Shown here piece after piece: positions 37,909 through 46,493 of a DNA stretch of 64,000 bases; position 1 is the first letter of the stretch, and the number at the start of each line of letters is the position of its first letter. Under the pieces are notes generated by a model that worked only from the letters and a program-made list of their open reading frames with translations, made no database searches and had not been told where the DNA came from. Where the stretch lies: positions 1,173,501 to 1,237,500 of the forward strand of contig NZ_CP151943.1 of assembly GCF_038592905.1 (NCBI RefSeq), read 5' to 3'. The stretch is from Neobacillus sp. FSL H8-0543 (GTDB lineage Bacteria > Bacillota > Bacilli > Bacillales > Cytobacillaceae). The translations under genes were made by a program, and so were the position numbers.

Positions 37909-38388
37909 CTATTCTTTTTTATTTTGAAGCTTGTAAATATACTTTAGGCATTCCTCGATAACTTGGTCCTTCATAATAAAGCTATAGTCATTGTTAAATC
38001 TTAATTGCAAAATATCACCGTCTACAACGACAGGGCCATTCGTTTCGTAATAGTCGTTTGTTTTATTTATTGTTTTAATTTTCCCCCAAAATACTTTTTT
38101 AACAAATATTCCTTTTTCATCACTAACTCTATATACTGCAATAGGGTTTAGTTCTTCAAGGCTGGCACCCGTTTCCTCATAAACCTCACGATGGGCCGCT
38201 TCTACAAGTGACTCACCACGCTCCACCTTTCCACCGGGAAATTCTATACCTCTGAGTTTATGATTGGTTAAAAACCAAGAGTCTCTATACTGACAAATAA
38301 CAAGCACATGTTTAATTTCCTCTTGGAATGCATTCTCAAAAAAAGACAGCTCCACCAGATTGCCATTAACATCAAAAAATTGATTCAT
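37909..38388 (-). CDS. ytkD: Nudix hydrolase YtkD
   Basis: 159 residues. Nudix box GGKVERGESLVEAAHREVYE followed by ETGA has all catalytic glutamates. In B. subtilis YtkD hydrolyses (oxidised) nucleoside triphosphates and can convert RNA 5' triphosphates to monophosphates. Convergent with ytlD, 21 bp apart with no clear terminator between. Confidence 0.85.
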   Translation of the reverse strand: MNQFFDVNGNLVELSFFENAFQEEIKHVLVICQYRDSWFLTNHKLRGIEFPGGKVERGESLVEAAHREVYEETGASLEELNPIAVYRVSDEKGIFVKKVFWGKIKTINKTNDYYETNGPVVVDGDILQLRFNNDYSFIMKDQVIEECLKYIYKLQNKKE

Positions 38389-38429
38389 CTATAACCCGCC
38401 TCTTGATTCCTTTTAAGACTATATTATAA

Positions 38430-38590
38430 TAAGAAAAGGTCAATCGCACGTTTAGCGCACGACAGGACTGGAGCGCTTCGACTGAGATAAAGGAAACACG
38501 GAGAGCGGTAAGCGATCCGATGTTGACTTATCGTAGGGAGAAGAGCGAAGTACACTAGTCGCTGTACTGATTGCGCTAGACATATAAAAA
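38430..38590. repeat. Structured intergenic element of unknown type
   Basis: About 150 bp bounded by AATCGCACGTTTAGCGCACGAC and its counterpart ATTGCGCTAGAC, with internal hairpins (GTACACTAGTCGCTGTAC; GGAGCGCTTCGAC). GC is higher than the flanks. It looks like a dispersed Bacillus repeat, but only one copy is in the window. A 60-codon frame inside it is not credible. Confidence 0.45.
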
Positions 38591-38624
38591 AAAGGAAAAT
38601 CCTCATTATTAGGATTTTCCCTCA
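38588..38624 (-). terminator. Terminator of the gene at 38627-38950
   Basis: GGGAAAATCCT pairs with AGGATTTTCC around 7 nt, then T8 on the minus strand. Confidence 0.9.
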
Positions 38625-38626
38625 GT

Positions 38627-38950
38627 CTATTCTATCGTCGGCATGATATTCATACTTTCAATATGCTGTTTTGCTTGGTCATCACCCAGTTTGTGAATCA
38701 TCCCATACACTTGTTGAATCGTATTGTCATATGCGTCATTCTCACGGTCGTAATGATATTGCACATATGGAACATGAGCCCGGAAAAAGTTTTTCCATTC
38801 GGTTGAATAGTTTTGGTCAAACAACTCCCGGAGTTCGGTAATTTCTTCATCATTCGCTTGAATTTTGAAACTATAGGTTGAACTGGTCTCGCTTTGAGAG
38901 ATGCCACCTGTTCCCACATCTATATAATAGGTTTTTTTCTGTTCATTCAT
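38627..38950 (-). CDS. Conserved Bacillaceae protein of unknown function
   Basis: 107 residues, acidic and soluble; FDQNYSTEWKNFFRAHVPYV near the middle is the most distinctive stretch. No membrane segment, no cysteine, no catalytic motif recognised. Related Bacillus proteins are often labelled 'hydrolase' without evidence. AAGGGGATGAC precedes ATG 38950. Followed by a strong terminator. Confidence 0.75.
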   Translation of the reverse strand: MNEQKKTYYIDVGTGGISQSETSSTYSFKIQANDEEITELRELFDQNYSTEWKNFFRAHVPYVQYHYDRENDAYDNTIQQVYGMIHKLGDDQAKQHIESMNIMPTIE

Positions 38951-39178
38951 TATGTCATCCCCTTATGATTCATTAATTAAAAGTTTCCACAAAAATAAAA
39001 ATTTATTCTTTTTTACATTTCTATTCATTTTTTGGAAATGAATAGTGTATAATTGTCATAATATTAAGAAAATATATTTTATAGTTCTCAAAAGGTTTAT
39101 TGAATTGTTAGAGGATATTTTTTATTGGAAAGGGAATTGAATAAGTAGAGGAATCTATATTTGCAGGAGGTGAGATAA

Positions 39179-39436
39179 ATGAAGTTAGTCGATGAGCTAT
39201 ATGAAATGTATCGTAACAAGCTAACTGGTGATGAGGAAGATATCGACATGCTAGCCTTCGCCTTTTTAGAAGAAATGACACATGAAGACTTGTTAGGATT
39301 AATTCAGGATATGGATAAACAGGAATTATACGATTTAATGGGGCTCTATTTAATCGAAAGCTTAAAGGGAAAATTTGCGCAGGAAGAATACGGCCAGCGG
39401 CGCACCCATACTTATTATCCAAGAAATATACATTGA
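39179..39436 (+). CDS. DUF6154-like small acidic protein
   Basis: 85 residues, helical and acidic: LVDELYEMYRNKLTGDEEDI at the start, a tail EYGQRRTHTYYPRNIH. AGGAGGTGAG at 7 nt before ATG is a perfect ribosome site. Function unknown; the family assignment is from memory. A terminator follows. Confidence 0.7.
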   Translation: MKLVDELYEMYRNKLTGDEEDIDMLAFAFLEEMTHEDLLGLIQDMDKQELYDLMGLYLIESLKGKFAQEEYGQRRTHTYYPRNIH

Positions 39437-39458
39437 ACCTTACATACTAGTGGAATCG

Positions 39459-39488
39459 AAACTGCCTTTCGTGCAGTTTTTTTTATTA
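39459..39488 (+). terminator. Terminator after the DUF6154-like gene
   Basis: AACTGC-ctttcgt-GCAGTT followed by T8. Confidence 0.85.
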
Positions 39489-39539
39489 TTAACACGGATT
39501 GGCATGGTACAATAGGTGAGGAATGAAGGGGGGATTTAA

Positions 39540-39707
39540 ATGTATACTGTATTTGTGGTGAGCATAATTATTATTATTGTCGTCCTCTTGCTTGCAGTCG
39601 TTACTACATCAAAAGCCTATTCTTACAAGCATACAGTGGACCCGCTAGAAGATAAGCCTTATGTCGACAAGGTAAATATTGAGAATCCAGATAAAAAAGA
39701 GGCATAA
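39540..39707 (+). CDS. ytzI: Small membrane protein (YtzI-like)
   Basis: 55 residues: a single N-terminal helix (VFVVSIIIIIVVLLLAVV) followed by a polar tail with SYKHTVDPLEDKPYVDKV. AAGGGGGG is 6 nt before ATG 39540 and an extended -10 (TGGTACAAT) lies just upstream. It corresponds to the small ytzI gene beside luxS in Bacillus. Function unknown. Confidence 0.75.
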   Translation: MYTVFVVSIIIIIVVLLLAVVTTSKAYSYKHTVDPLEDKPYVDKVNIENPDKKEA

Positions 39708-39741
39708 AAAAATCCTATTCAGAGTGAATAGGATTTTTCTT
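39706..39741. terminator. Bidirectional terminator between ytzI and luxS
   Basis: AAAAATCCTATTCA-gag-TGAATAGGATTTTT, perfect 14-bp stem. Confidence 0.95.
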
Positions 39742-39746
39742 TATCT

Positions 39747-40220
39747 CTATGCGAAAACTTGTTTTAATTCTTCTTTACTTTGCTCTAACCAAAAGTGCAT
39801 TAAGCGTTTGGCACCTTCTAAATCATGGAGCTTTGCTTGACCGCATTGGCGTTCATTTGCTGCAGGAATCTCAGTGATTTCCACCGCATCCTTCATTGTC
39901 GCTTCAAGAAGGTCAATGATTTCTTCCACAGTTGGCTCACCACTAACGACCAAATAATAACCTGTTTGGCAGCCCATTGGTGAAATATCAATAATATCAA
40001 AGTGATCAAATTTTTCCGAATGTGTCCGGAGATTAAACGCCAATAGATGTTCTAGTGTATGAATCACATCCGGCTTCATCGCTTGTTTATTAGGTTGACA
40101 AAAACGGATATCATATTTATTTACAACACCATCACTGCCCACCTTATGTACACCACAATGTCTTACATACGGGGCTTTAACCGCATTATGGTCTAAATCA
40201 AAACTTTCTACTGAAGGCAT
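39747..40220 (-). CDS. luxS: S-ribosylhomocysteine lyase LuxS
   Basis: 157 residues from ATG 40220 (a GTG three codons upstream overlaps the ribosome site). Metal ligands H54, H58 and C126 and catalytic E57 and C84 are all present. It splits S-ribosylhomocysteine to homocysteine and DPD, the AI-2 precursor, in the activated methyl cycle that starts with metK. Monocistronic. Confidence 0.97.
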   Translation of the reverse strand: MPSVESFDLDHNAVKAPYVRHCGVHKVGSDGVVNKYDIRFCQPNKQAMKPDVIHTLEHLLAFNLRTHSEKFDHFDIIDISPMGCQTGYYLVVSGEPTVEEIIDLLEATMKDAVEITEIPAANERQCGQAKLHDLEGAKRLMHFWLEQSKEELKQVFA

Positions 40221-40360
40221 AGCATTCACTCCCTATTTAATCTACCTCATATCATACAACAAATCCCGACTAAATTCATCTGATTTATTTAATGTAACAA
40301 TTTAGACGTTTTTTTATAATTATGGTATGTTTTAATTACATGCTATTAGGGAGTGTTTTT

Positions 40361-40588
40361 ATGTTAAAAAAAGCCTTTATTGCTATTATTCGTTTTTATC
40401 AGGTTGTCATTTCTCCAATTAAGCCACCAACCTGTCGCTTTTACCCAACCTGCTCCCATTATGGCCTGGAAGCTGTTCAACGTTTCGGGGCATTTAAAGG
40501 TGGTTGGCTGACCATAAAACGAATCCTAAAATGCCATCCCTTCCATCCCGGCGGTATCGACCTGGTCCCAGACAAGAAGGGACATTAA
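40361..40588 (+). CDS. yidD: Membrane protein insertion efficiency factor YidD
   Basis: 75 residues. Family signature: [20 protein letters not shown], then [15 protein letters not shown] and HPFHPGG; amphipathic N terminus. It assists YidC/Sec insertion. ATG 40361 has GGGAGTG at 5 nt; the longer frame from 40322 is unsupported. Its stop overlaps that of the convergent carbonic anhydrase gene by 4 bp. Confidence 0.92.
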   Translation: MLKKAFIAIIRFYQVVISPIKPPTCRFYPTCSHYGLEAVQRFGAFKGGWLTIKRILKCHPFHPGGIDLVPDKKGH

Positions 40589-41157
40589 GCCTTATACCCA
40601 TCGACAACAAGCTCAAGTGCACCCGTATGCGGATCAATGATTAGTCCATGAACAGGAACACCCTCTGGCATAAGCGGATGATTTCTTATAACCCCAACAC
40701 TATGCTCAACACTTTCATTAACATTATCAAATCCATGGAGCCATTTGTTAATATTAATCCCGGAATAGGAAAGAGTATTAATTGTTTCATCTGAGATTCC
40801 CCGGCTTTTCATACTTTCAATTACCGGCTCAGGCTTTAAACCGCTCATACCGCAATCGTGATGGGCAATGACAAGGACCTCCTGTGCCTGCAATTGATAT
40901 ACAGCAATTAAAATACTACGCATAATACTACCAAACGGGTGTGAAACAAGAGCACCTGCATTTTTTATTGTCTTCACATCGCCATTACCTAAATTCATCG
41001 CTTTTGGCAATAATTCAAGCAATCTTGTATCCATACATGTCAGGATTACCATACGTTTATTAGGAAATTTAGTCGTTTCATATTTTTCATATTCACGGAT
41101 CTCTACAAACTTTCGATTATAATCAAGAATTTCATTTAATAATGTAGAATTCTGCAT
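40585..41157 (-). CDS. ytiB: Beta-class carbonic anhydrase (YtiB-like)
   Basis: 190 residues. Zinc ligands C41 (CMDTR, with D43 and R45), H99 and C102 (HHDCGM). Hydrates CO2 reversibly, cytoplasmic. The gene is divergent from a zinc-binding lipoprotein with Zur-like boxes between them, so zinc control of either side is possible. Stop codons of this gene and yidD overlap. Confidence 0.9.
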   Translation of the reverse strand: MQNSTLLNEILDYNRKFVEIREYEKYETTKFPNKRMVILTCMDTRLLELLPKAMNLGNGDVKTIKNAGALVSHPFGSIMRSILIAVYQLQAQEVLVIAHHDCGMSGLKPEPVIESMKSRGISDETINTLSYSGININKWLHGFDNVNESVEHSVGVIRNHPLMPEGVPVHGLIIDPHTGALELVVDGYKA

Positions 41158-41267
41158 CTTTATTCCACCTCTTTAAGTTTTTCTTCTTTCAGCATACAAA
41201 ATCAATAAGGGATATGCCAAATATTTTTACTTGCATAAAAGCTATTTTTTTTGTAACATACATAGAG

Positions 41268-41288
41268 AAATCGGAATCGTTCCGTATT
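41268..41288. promoter_or_regulatory. Distal Zur-box-like site (weaker)
   Basis: Begins AAATCGGAAT and matches the 21-bp Zur consensus at about 16 of 20 defined positions; centre 66 bp upstream of the better box. Confidence 0.4.
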
Positions 41289-41333
41289 ACGCACATATAT
41301 CTATTATTTGAATTCAAAAAATTTTTGGACAAT

Positions 41334-41354
41334 AAATCGGAATAAATACGATTT
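41334..41354. promoter_or_regulatory. Zur box of the zinc-binding lipoprotein gene
   Basis: Left half AAATCGGAAT, right half AATACGATTT; differs from the consensus (AAATCGTAAT-N-ATTACGATTT) at two positions. It lies 23 bp before the start codon, so bound Zur would block transcription when zinc is sufficient. Confidence 0.75.
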
Positions 41355-41377
41355 ATAAACATATGAAGGAGCATTAT

Positions 41378-42322
41378 ATGAAGAAAATTATTACTTTTCT
41401 TACCTTTCTTTTGTTATTTAGCCTTATACTCTCTGCCTGCTCTAGTGACCTAGAAGAAACACAAAAAGAGGAAGATCTTTTAACCATTTATACAACAGTA
41501 TTCCCACTTCAATATTTTACTGAGCAAATTGGAGGAAAATTTGTTGATGTGAAAACCATCTATCCTCCAGGTGCAGATGAACATACATTTGAACCTTCGC
41601 AAAAAGATATGATGAAACTAGCTGATTCAGACTTATTTTTCTATATCGGATTAGGCTTAGAGGGATTTGTAGAAAAAGCAAAAGGATCATTAAAAAACGA
41701 AAACGTTGAGTTATTGCCCACTGCTACTAATCTTCAGTTAGTGGAAGAAGATGACCATGAAGGTGATGATCATGAAGATGAGGATCATCAACATAGTGAT
41801 GTCAACCCACATGTGTGGCTAGACCCCATTTTTGCAAAAGAAATGGCTGCGATAGTAAGGGACGCCTTAATTGAAAAAATGCCAGAGAATAAAGCTTATT
41901 TTAATGATAATTATACCCAATTAGCAGGAGATTTAGATGAATTACATGCAGCATTCGATGAGACAATAAAATCTGCTAAGCATAATAAAATTATTGTTAC
42001 TCATGCGGCATTTGGATACTGGGAACAGCGTTACGGAATAGAACAAATTAGTATTTCTGGACTTTCAACCTCTAATGAACCTTCGCAAAGAGAACTGGAG
42101 AAAATTATCTCATTAGCCGACCAAGAGGGACTTCAGCATATCTTCTTCGAACAAAATGTTCAATCTAAATTAGCTGAAGTGGTTCAGAAGGAAATTGGTG
42201 CAAGAGCTTTACCCATCCATAATTTAGCGATTTTAACTAAGGATAATATTAAGAATAAAGAGACATATTTTACTTTAATGGAGCAAAACCTAGATTCATT
42301 AAATACAGCTTTAAATAATTAG
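41378..42322 (+). CDS. znuA: Zinc ABC-transporter substrate-binding lipoprotein (ZnuA/AdcA type)
   Basis: 314 residues. Lipobox LSAC with C21. Metal-binding histidines: PPGADEHTFEPS, the His/Asp-rich loop DDHEGDDHEDEDHQH (typical for zinc rather than manganese proteins), NPHVWLDP and VTHAAFGYW. ATG 41378 has AAGGAG at 8 nt; the frame from 41363 overlaps the site. No permease or ATPase gene follows, so it must work with a transporter encoded elsewhere. Zur boxes precede it. Confidence 0.92.
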   Translation: MKKIITFLTFLLLFSLILSACSSDLEETQKEEDLLTIYTTVFPLQYFTEQIGGKFVDVKTIYPPGADEHTFEPSQKDMMKLADSDLFFYIGLGLEGFVEKAKGSLKNENVELLPTATNLQLVEEDDHEGDDHEDEDHQHSDVNPHVWLDPIFAKEMAAIVRDALIEKMPENKAYFNDNYTQLAGDLDELHAAFDETIKSAKHNKIIVTHAAFGYWEQRYGIEQISISGLSTSNEPSQRELEKIISLADQEGLQHIFFEQNVQSKLAEVVQKEIGARALPIHNLAILTKDNIKNKETYFTLMEQNLDSLNTALNN

Positions 42323-42421
42323 CAAATACTTCTGCAAATCCCTTTTACTTCTAGGGATAATGAACGGTTAAAATTCACATCCTATTTTTGTATTACGAAT
42401 TTTATTAAGGAGTGATACGAG

Positions 42422-42580
42422 ATGGCACAGGATGTTTTATGTGAGGTTAACAATTGCTCCTACTGGGCAAAGGGAAATAAATGTAATGCAGAAAGCATTT
42501 ATGTTGTCAGCCATAAAGGAAAAACTGCTGATAACAATCAAGAAACCGATTGTAAAACATTTGAACCATCTGATCTATAA
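42422..42580 (+). CDS. DUF1540 cysteine-rich small protein
   Basis: 52 residues: CEVNNCSYWAKGNKCNAESI then DCKTF, the four-cysteine DUF1540 pattern that probably binds a metal. AAGGAGTGAT lies 5-7 nt before ATG 42422. A perfect terminator follows at once. Function unknown; the neighbouring zinc lipoprotein may be coincidence. Confidence 0.85.
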   Translation: MAQDVLCEVNNCSYWAKGNKCNAESIYVVSHKGKTADNNQETDCKTFEPSDL

Positions 42581-42622
42581 ACAACAAACCCAGGCAATCG
42601 CTGCCTGGGTTTGTTGTTTTAA
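42580..42622 (+). terminator. Terminator after the DUF1540 gene
   Basis: A perfect 17-bp stem (ACAACAAACCCAGGCA against TGCCTGGGTTTGTTGT) with T4. Confidence 0.95.
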
Positions 42623-42631
42623 TTTGGTGTG

Positions 42632-42809
42632 CTAAACTTGTTTGTTGATTGGAGCTCCAGGCACTTCGCTTTCCGCGGGCAGTCCGGGAGCCTCCTCGTC
42701 GCTTCGCTCCTGCGGGGTCTCCCGTGACTTGCTCTTCCCGCAGGAGTCTCGTGCCTTCCGCTCCAATCAACTGAGTGTACTAAATCAACAATGTTCTTTA
42801 ACACAGCCT
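42632..42809. repeat. MITE-like folded element, copy 2
   Basis: Core 42643-42772 as in copy 1. The outer end AGGCTGTGTTAAAG (minus strand) is a terminal repeat shared with copies 3 and 4 and overlaps the TAG stop codon of menC; the other end reads CAAGTTTAGCACACC in that orientation. Confidence 0.85.
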
Positions 42810-43914
42810 AAAATTTAAAAAGACTCTTCATCAGCTGGACGTCTTTTAGTCTTTTTTGATTAATGCTAAATCCGATTCCCGGGGTAGTTGGTACTTTGAC
42901 ATAACCGTCATTAACGGTGACTTCGGGAGAAATAATATCTTCCTCCCAAAAACGGCTGGAAGCAGAGATATCGCCTGGAATGGTGAAACCCGGAAGTGAT
43001 GCAAGCGCAATATTATGTGCCCGTGAAATTCCAAATTCGATCATCCCACCACACCAAACTGGAACCCCCTTTTCAAGACAATAGTCATGAATTTTTTTTG
43101 CTTCATAGAGGCCGCCTACTCTGCCTGACTTAATGTTAATTACCCTGCAGCTTCCAAGCTCGATTGCCTGTTTTGCATCTTCAAAGGTCACAATGCTTTC
43201 ATCAAGGCAAATCGGCGTCCTAATACTTTTTTGAAGCTTTGAATGCTCAATAATATCATCGGCGGCTAGAGGCTGCTCTATCATCAGTAAATTAAAATCA
43301 TCCAGTTTCTTCAAACGCTCTAAATCTTTTAACGTATAGGCAGAATTTGCATCAGCCATCAATGGGAGGTCTGGGAAGTGTCTACGTATTTCTTCTAAAA
43401 AAGCGTAATCCTGCTTAGGATTTATTTTGACTTTAAAACGCTGATAGCCTTCAGAAAGAAACTTTTCAATCTGGTTAAGTGCAATGACCGTTGAATCCGT
43501 AGCGACTACAACCCCTGAAGCAATTGTTTCCCTTGTACCGCCTATAACTGAAGCAAGTGACTTCGCATGCTTTTTAGAATATAAATCCCAAAGAGCCATT
43601 TCTAATCCTGCCTTTGCCATATGGTTCCTTTTAACTGACTTAAATAAAACGGCCGCTTCTTCAGGATGGGATACAGCATTTTTTTTCAGTAAAGGAATCA
43701 ATATATCAGTTAACATATGTAGGCTCGTTTTAACTGTTTCTTCCGTGTACCACGGTGTTGAAAAGGCAACACCCTCACCATAGCCTGAAACGCCATCAAT
43801 GTCTGTTACCTCGACAATAATGCCCTCTCGCTCGATAACGGTTCCTAAATGCGTTTGGAACGGTGATTTCAATGGCATTTTAATCACATAGAGCTGAACG
43901 GCTGAAATATTCAT
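42808..43914 (-). CDS. menC: o-Succinylbenzoate synthase
   Basis: 368 residues of the enolase superfamily. Catalytic KVKIN (second lysine of KxK), metal ligands in MADANSAY, IEQPL and CLDESI, and the other acid/base lysine in NIKSGRVGG. It dehydrates SHCHC to OSB in menaquinone synthesis. Start overlaps the menE stop by 4 bp. The stop codon is part of a MITE end. Confidence 0.94.
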   Translation of the reverse strand: MNISAVQLYVIKMPLKSPFQTHLGTVIEREGIIVEVTDIDGVSGYGEGVAFSTPWYTEETVKTSLHMLTDILIPLLKKNAVSHPEEAAVLFKSVKRNHMAKAGLEMALWDLYSKKHAKSLASVIGGTRETIASGVVVATDSTVIALNQIEKFLSEGYQRFKVKINPKQDYAFLEEIRRHFPDLPLMADANSAYTLKDLERLKKLDDFNLLMIEQPLAADDIIEHSKLQKSIRTPICLDESIVTFEDAKQAIELGSCRVINIKSGRVGGLYEAKKIHDYCLEKGVPVWCGGMIEFGISRAHNIALASLPGFTIPGDISASSRFWEEDIISPEVTVNDGYVKVPTTPGIGFSINQKRLKDVQLMKSLFKF

Positions 43915-45401
43915 CGGTCCGTCCTTCCCTCTTCTGCCATTTCCCTTAACTTTCTGCGTAAAAGTTTTTTTGCAGCATTTCTCGGTAACTTACTAATAAA
44001 ACGGATTTTTTTTGGTACTTTGTATTTAGCTAGATGCCCCATACAAAATTGCTCAAGCTCTTCCTCAGAAACAATCGAGCCATTTTTTGCAACGACAAAG
44101 GCGATAGGTACCTGCCCCCAGATTTTATCCTCAAGACCGGTTACACCCGCTTCAGAAACAGCTGGATGTGCCAATAGTACGGCTTCTATTTCTGCCGGGT
44201 AGATATTTTCACCGCCTGAAATGATTAAATCAGAACGGCGGTCGAGGACATATAAAAAACCCTCTTCGTCCAATTGTCCAATATCGCCAGTGTAAAACCA
44301 GCCATTACGGAATTTATCTTTGTTTGCATCCGGCCGATTTAAATAACCTGTCGTAACATTTGGCCCTTTAACAACAATTTCTCCTGCTTTCATTGGTCCT
44401 GCACCACGTCCATCCTCTGAGAGAATTTGGAGTTGAGCCGGGAATAATGGCTTACCTGCAGAGCCAAGTTTTGTTAGGCTGTATTCTGGAGAGAGAGTCA
44501 CTATCTGTGAGGATGTTTCAGTCATTCCGTATGTTTGAAAGACGGGTACTTCTTTTGCAGAACATGCTTTTAATAATGGCAGCGGTGCTGGTCCGCCGCC
44601 AAGGAGAAAGCAACGAAAACCGCTGGGAAGACTCGCATCTTCAAGTGTCTCAATTACCTTCGTTAGCATCGTTCCAACCACAGACATAATTGTTACCTGT
44701 TTATTTGTTATTTCCTCAATCGTTTTTTTGGCATCAAAGCTTTCATGGAGGATTACAGGCATTCCATAAATAACACTGCGCATTAGGATGGAGAAACCAC
44801 TAATATGAAAAAGCGGTACACTACATAGCCAGCGGTCTTTATCAATAAATCCTAAATTTAATGCTGACCCAACAGCACTCCACCAATGGTTGCCGTAGGT
44901 TTGCAGCACACCTTTCGGATTGCCTGTTGTCCCTGATGTGTACATGACCGTGCAAACATCTGTTAAATTGATTTCTTCCTGAATAACTGGTACCTCAAAG
45001 TCTGCAGGAACTAATTGTTCTTTTGTGATAATGGTTAATCCCAGTGTTAGTAATTCGTCTGCCTTTTCGTAAGAATCTTCTATTATCAAAAAGGCTGCTT
45101 GTGAATCATTTAGCTGCCAGGCTAACTCCGCGGGTGTTAGACGGTTATTTAACATTACTGCCTTTACACCTAAGAGCTGCAAAGCAAATAATATCACAAC
45201 TGTATCTAAATGATTTTTCAGCAAGATACCGACAAATTGATCTTTTTTAACACCAGATTTTTGAAGCTGTCCGGCAACTTGATAGGATTGTTCATAAAGT
45301 TCTTTAAATGTTAAAGTATGCTCATTAAAAAATAATGCTATTCTGTCAGGTGTAAGGAATGCTCTATTTTTTATAAAGTTTGGCATGATTTCATTATTCA
45401 T
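43911..45401 (-). CDS. menE: o-Succinylbenzoate-CoA ligase
   Basis: 496 residues of the ANL adenylating family: phosphate loop YTSGTTGNPKG, YTGDIG and hinge DRRSDLIISGGENIYP, and the C-terminal catalytic lysine region. Activates OSB to OSB-CoA. ATG 45401 has AGAGGTG 6 nt upstream; the longer frame's GTG is inside that site. It begins 22 bp after a MITE that separates it from menB. Confidence 0.95.
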   Translation of the reverse strand: MNNEIMPNFIKNRAFLTPDRIALFFNEHTLTFKELYEQSYQVAGQLQKSGVKKDQFVGILLKNHLDTVVILFALQLLGVKAVMLNNRLTPAELAWQLNDSQAAFLIIEDSYEKADELLTLGLTIITKEQLVPADFEVPVIQEEINLTDVCTVMYTSGTTGNPKGVLQTYGNHWWSAVGSALNLGFIDKDRWLCSVPLFHISGFSILMRSVIYGMPVILHESFDAKKTIEEITNKQVTIMSVVGTMLTKVIETLEDASLPSGFRCFLLGGGPAPLPLLKACSAKEVPVFQTYGMTETSSQIVTLSPEYSLTKLGSAGKPLFPAQLQILSEDGRGAGPMKAGEIVVKGPNVTTGYLNRPDANKDKFRNGWFYTGDIGQLDEEGFLYVLDRRSDLIISGGENIYPAEIEAVLLAHPAVSEAGVTGLEDKIWGQVPIAFVVAKNGSIVSEEELEQFCMGHLAKYKVPKKIRFISKLPRNAAKKLLRRKLREMAEEGRTDR

Positions 45402-45422
45402 ATGTATCACCTCTAAATTGAA

Positions 45423-45607
45423 GGCTTTGTTAAAGTTGCCTGTTGATTTGCGCTCCAGGTGCTTCGCTTTCCGCAGGAGGTCCGGGGAGCCTCCTCGGCG
45501 CTAAAGCGCCTGTGGGGTCTCCCCTGCCCCTTACTCCTGCAGGAGTCTCGCACCTTCCGCTCCAATCCAAATAGTTGTAAAAATCAACAATAAACTTTAA
45601 CACAGCC
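45423..45607. repeat. MITE-like folded element, copy 3 (inside the men operon)
   Basis: 185 bp with both terminal inverted repeats: GGCTTTGTTAAAGTT and AACTTTAACACAGCC (GGCTGTGTTAAAGTT on the other strand). The core has the common GC-rich hairpins. It is located between menB and menE, downstream of the menB terminator. Confidence 0.9.
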
Positions 45608-45615
45608 AAATATAT

Positions 45616-45650
45616 AAAAACAGCCTGATGGGTACCATCAAGCTGCAGTG
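45616..45650 (-). terminator. Terminator-like hairpin after menB
   Basis: CAGCTTGATGG pairs with CCATCAGGCTG (with wobble), loop about 3 nt, followed by T5 on the minus strand. Confidence 0.8.
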
Positions 45651-45659
45651 AATGTGTTA

Positions 45660-46478
45660 TCAAGGAAAACGTGGGAATTGACCGAAGTCTGGCTTACGCT
45701 TTTCTTTAAATGAATCGCGGCCTTCCTTCGCTTCATCTGTTGTATAGTAAAGCAGTGTTGCATCACCTGCAAATTGCTGTAGACCTGCTAGTCCATCTGT
45801 ATCAGCATTCATTGCTGCCTTTATGAAACGAAGGGCGGTCGGGCTCTTTTCAAGCATTTCATTACACCACTGGATTGTTTCCTCTTCAATCCTTTCAAGA
45901 GGAACTACAGTATTGACTAAGCCCATATCAAGTGCTTCCTGTGCATTATATTGACGGCATAAGAACCAAATTTCACGAGCTTTTTTATGGCCGACAATTC
46001 TTGCAAGATAGCCTGAACCATAACCAGCATCAAAACTTCCAACATTTGGACCTGTTTGGCCAAATACGGCATTATCCGCAGCAATCGTTAAATCACAGAC
46101 GATGTGAAGCACATGCCCGCCGCCAATCGCATAGCCTTTTACCATCGCTATTACTGGTTTCGGAATAACACGGATTAAACGTTGAAGATCTAAAACATTT
46201 AAGCGGGGAATGTTGTCTTCCCCAACATAGCCTCCATGTCCTCGAACACTTTGGTCTCCGCCAGAGCAAAATGCTTTCTCTCCAGCTCCAGTTAACACAA
46301 TTACCCCTACATTTTTATCATCACGTGCATAGGCAAAAGCGTCAATTAATTCTGATACGGTTCTCGGTGTAAATGCATTATGTACATGCGGGCGATTAAT
46401 CGTAATTTTCGCAATCCCATTATATGTTTCATAGATAATCTCTTCATATTTACGTCCAGCAATCCATTCTACTGTCAA
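45660..46478 (-). CDS. menB: 1,4-Dihydroxy-2-naphthoyl-CoA synthase
   Basis: 272 residues, crotonase fold: GGDQSVRG, oxyanion loop [12 protein letters not shown], and the conserved [18 protein letters not shown]. Cyclises OSB-CoA. Starts at TTG 46478 with AGGAGGAG 7 nt upstream. 15 bp after menH; a terminator and MITE follow, unlike the unbroken menBEC of B. subtilis. Confidence 0.96.
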   Translation of the reverse strand: MTVEWIAGRKYEEIIYETYNGIAKITINRPHVHNAFTPRTVSELIDAFAYARDDKNVGVIVLTGAGEKAFCSGGDQSVRGHGGYVGEDNIPRLNVLDLQRLIRVIPKPVIAMVKGYAIGGGHVLHIVCDLTIAADNAVFGQTGPNVGSFDAGYGSGYLARIVGHKKAREIWFLCRQYNAQEALDMGLVNTVVPLERIEEETIQWCNEMLEKSPTALRFIKAAMNADTDGLAGLQQFAGDATLLYYTTDEAKEGRDSFKEKRKPDFGQFPRFP

Positions 46479-46493
46479 AGCAAAACTCCTCCT

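Noticed and set aside
38424..38606. 60-codon open frame on the minus strand
   Set aside because: Lies in a structured repeat block without a ribosome site.
41378..42580. Complete zinc ABC transporter operon
   Set aside because: Only the binding protein is present; the next gene is DUF1540 and then a repeat.
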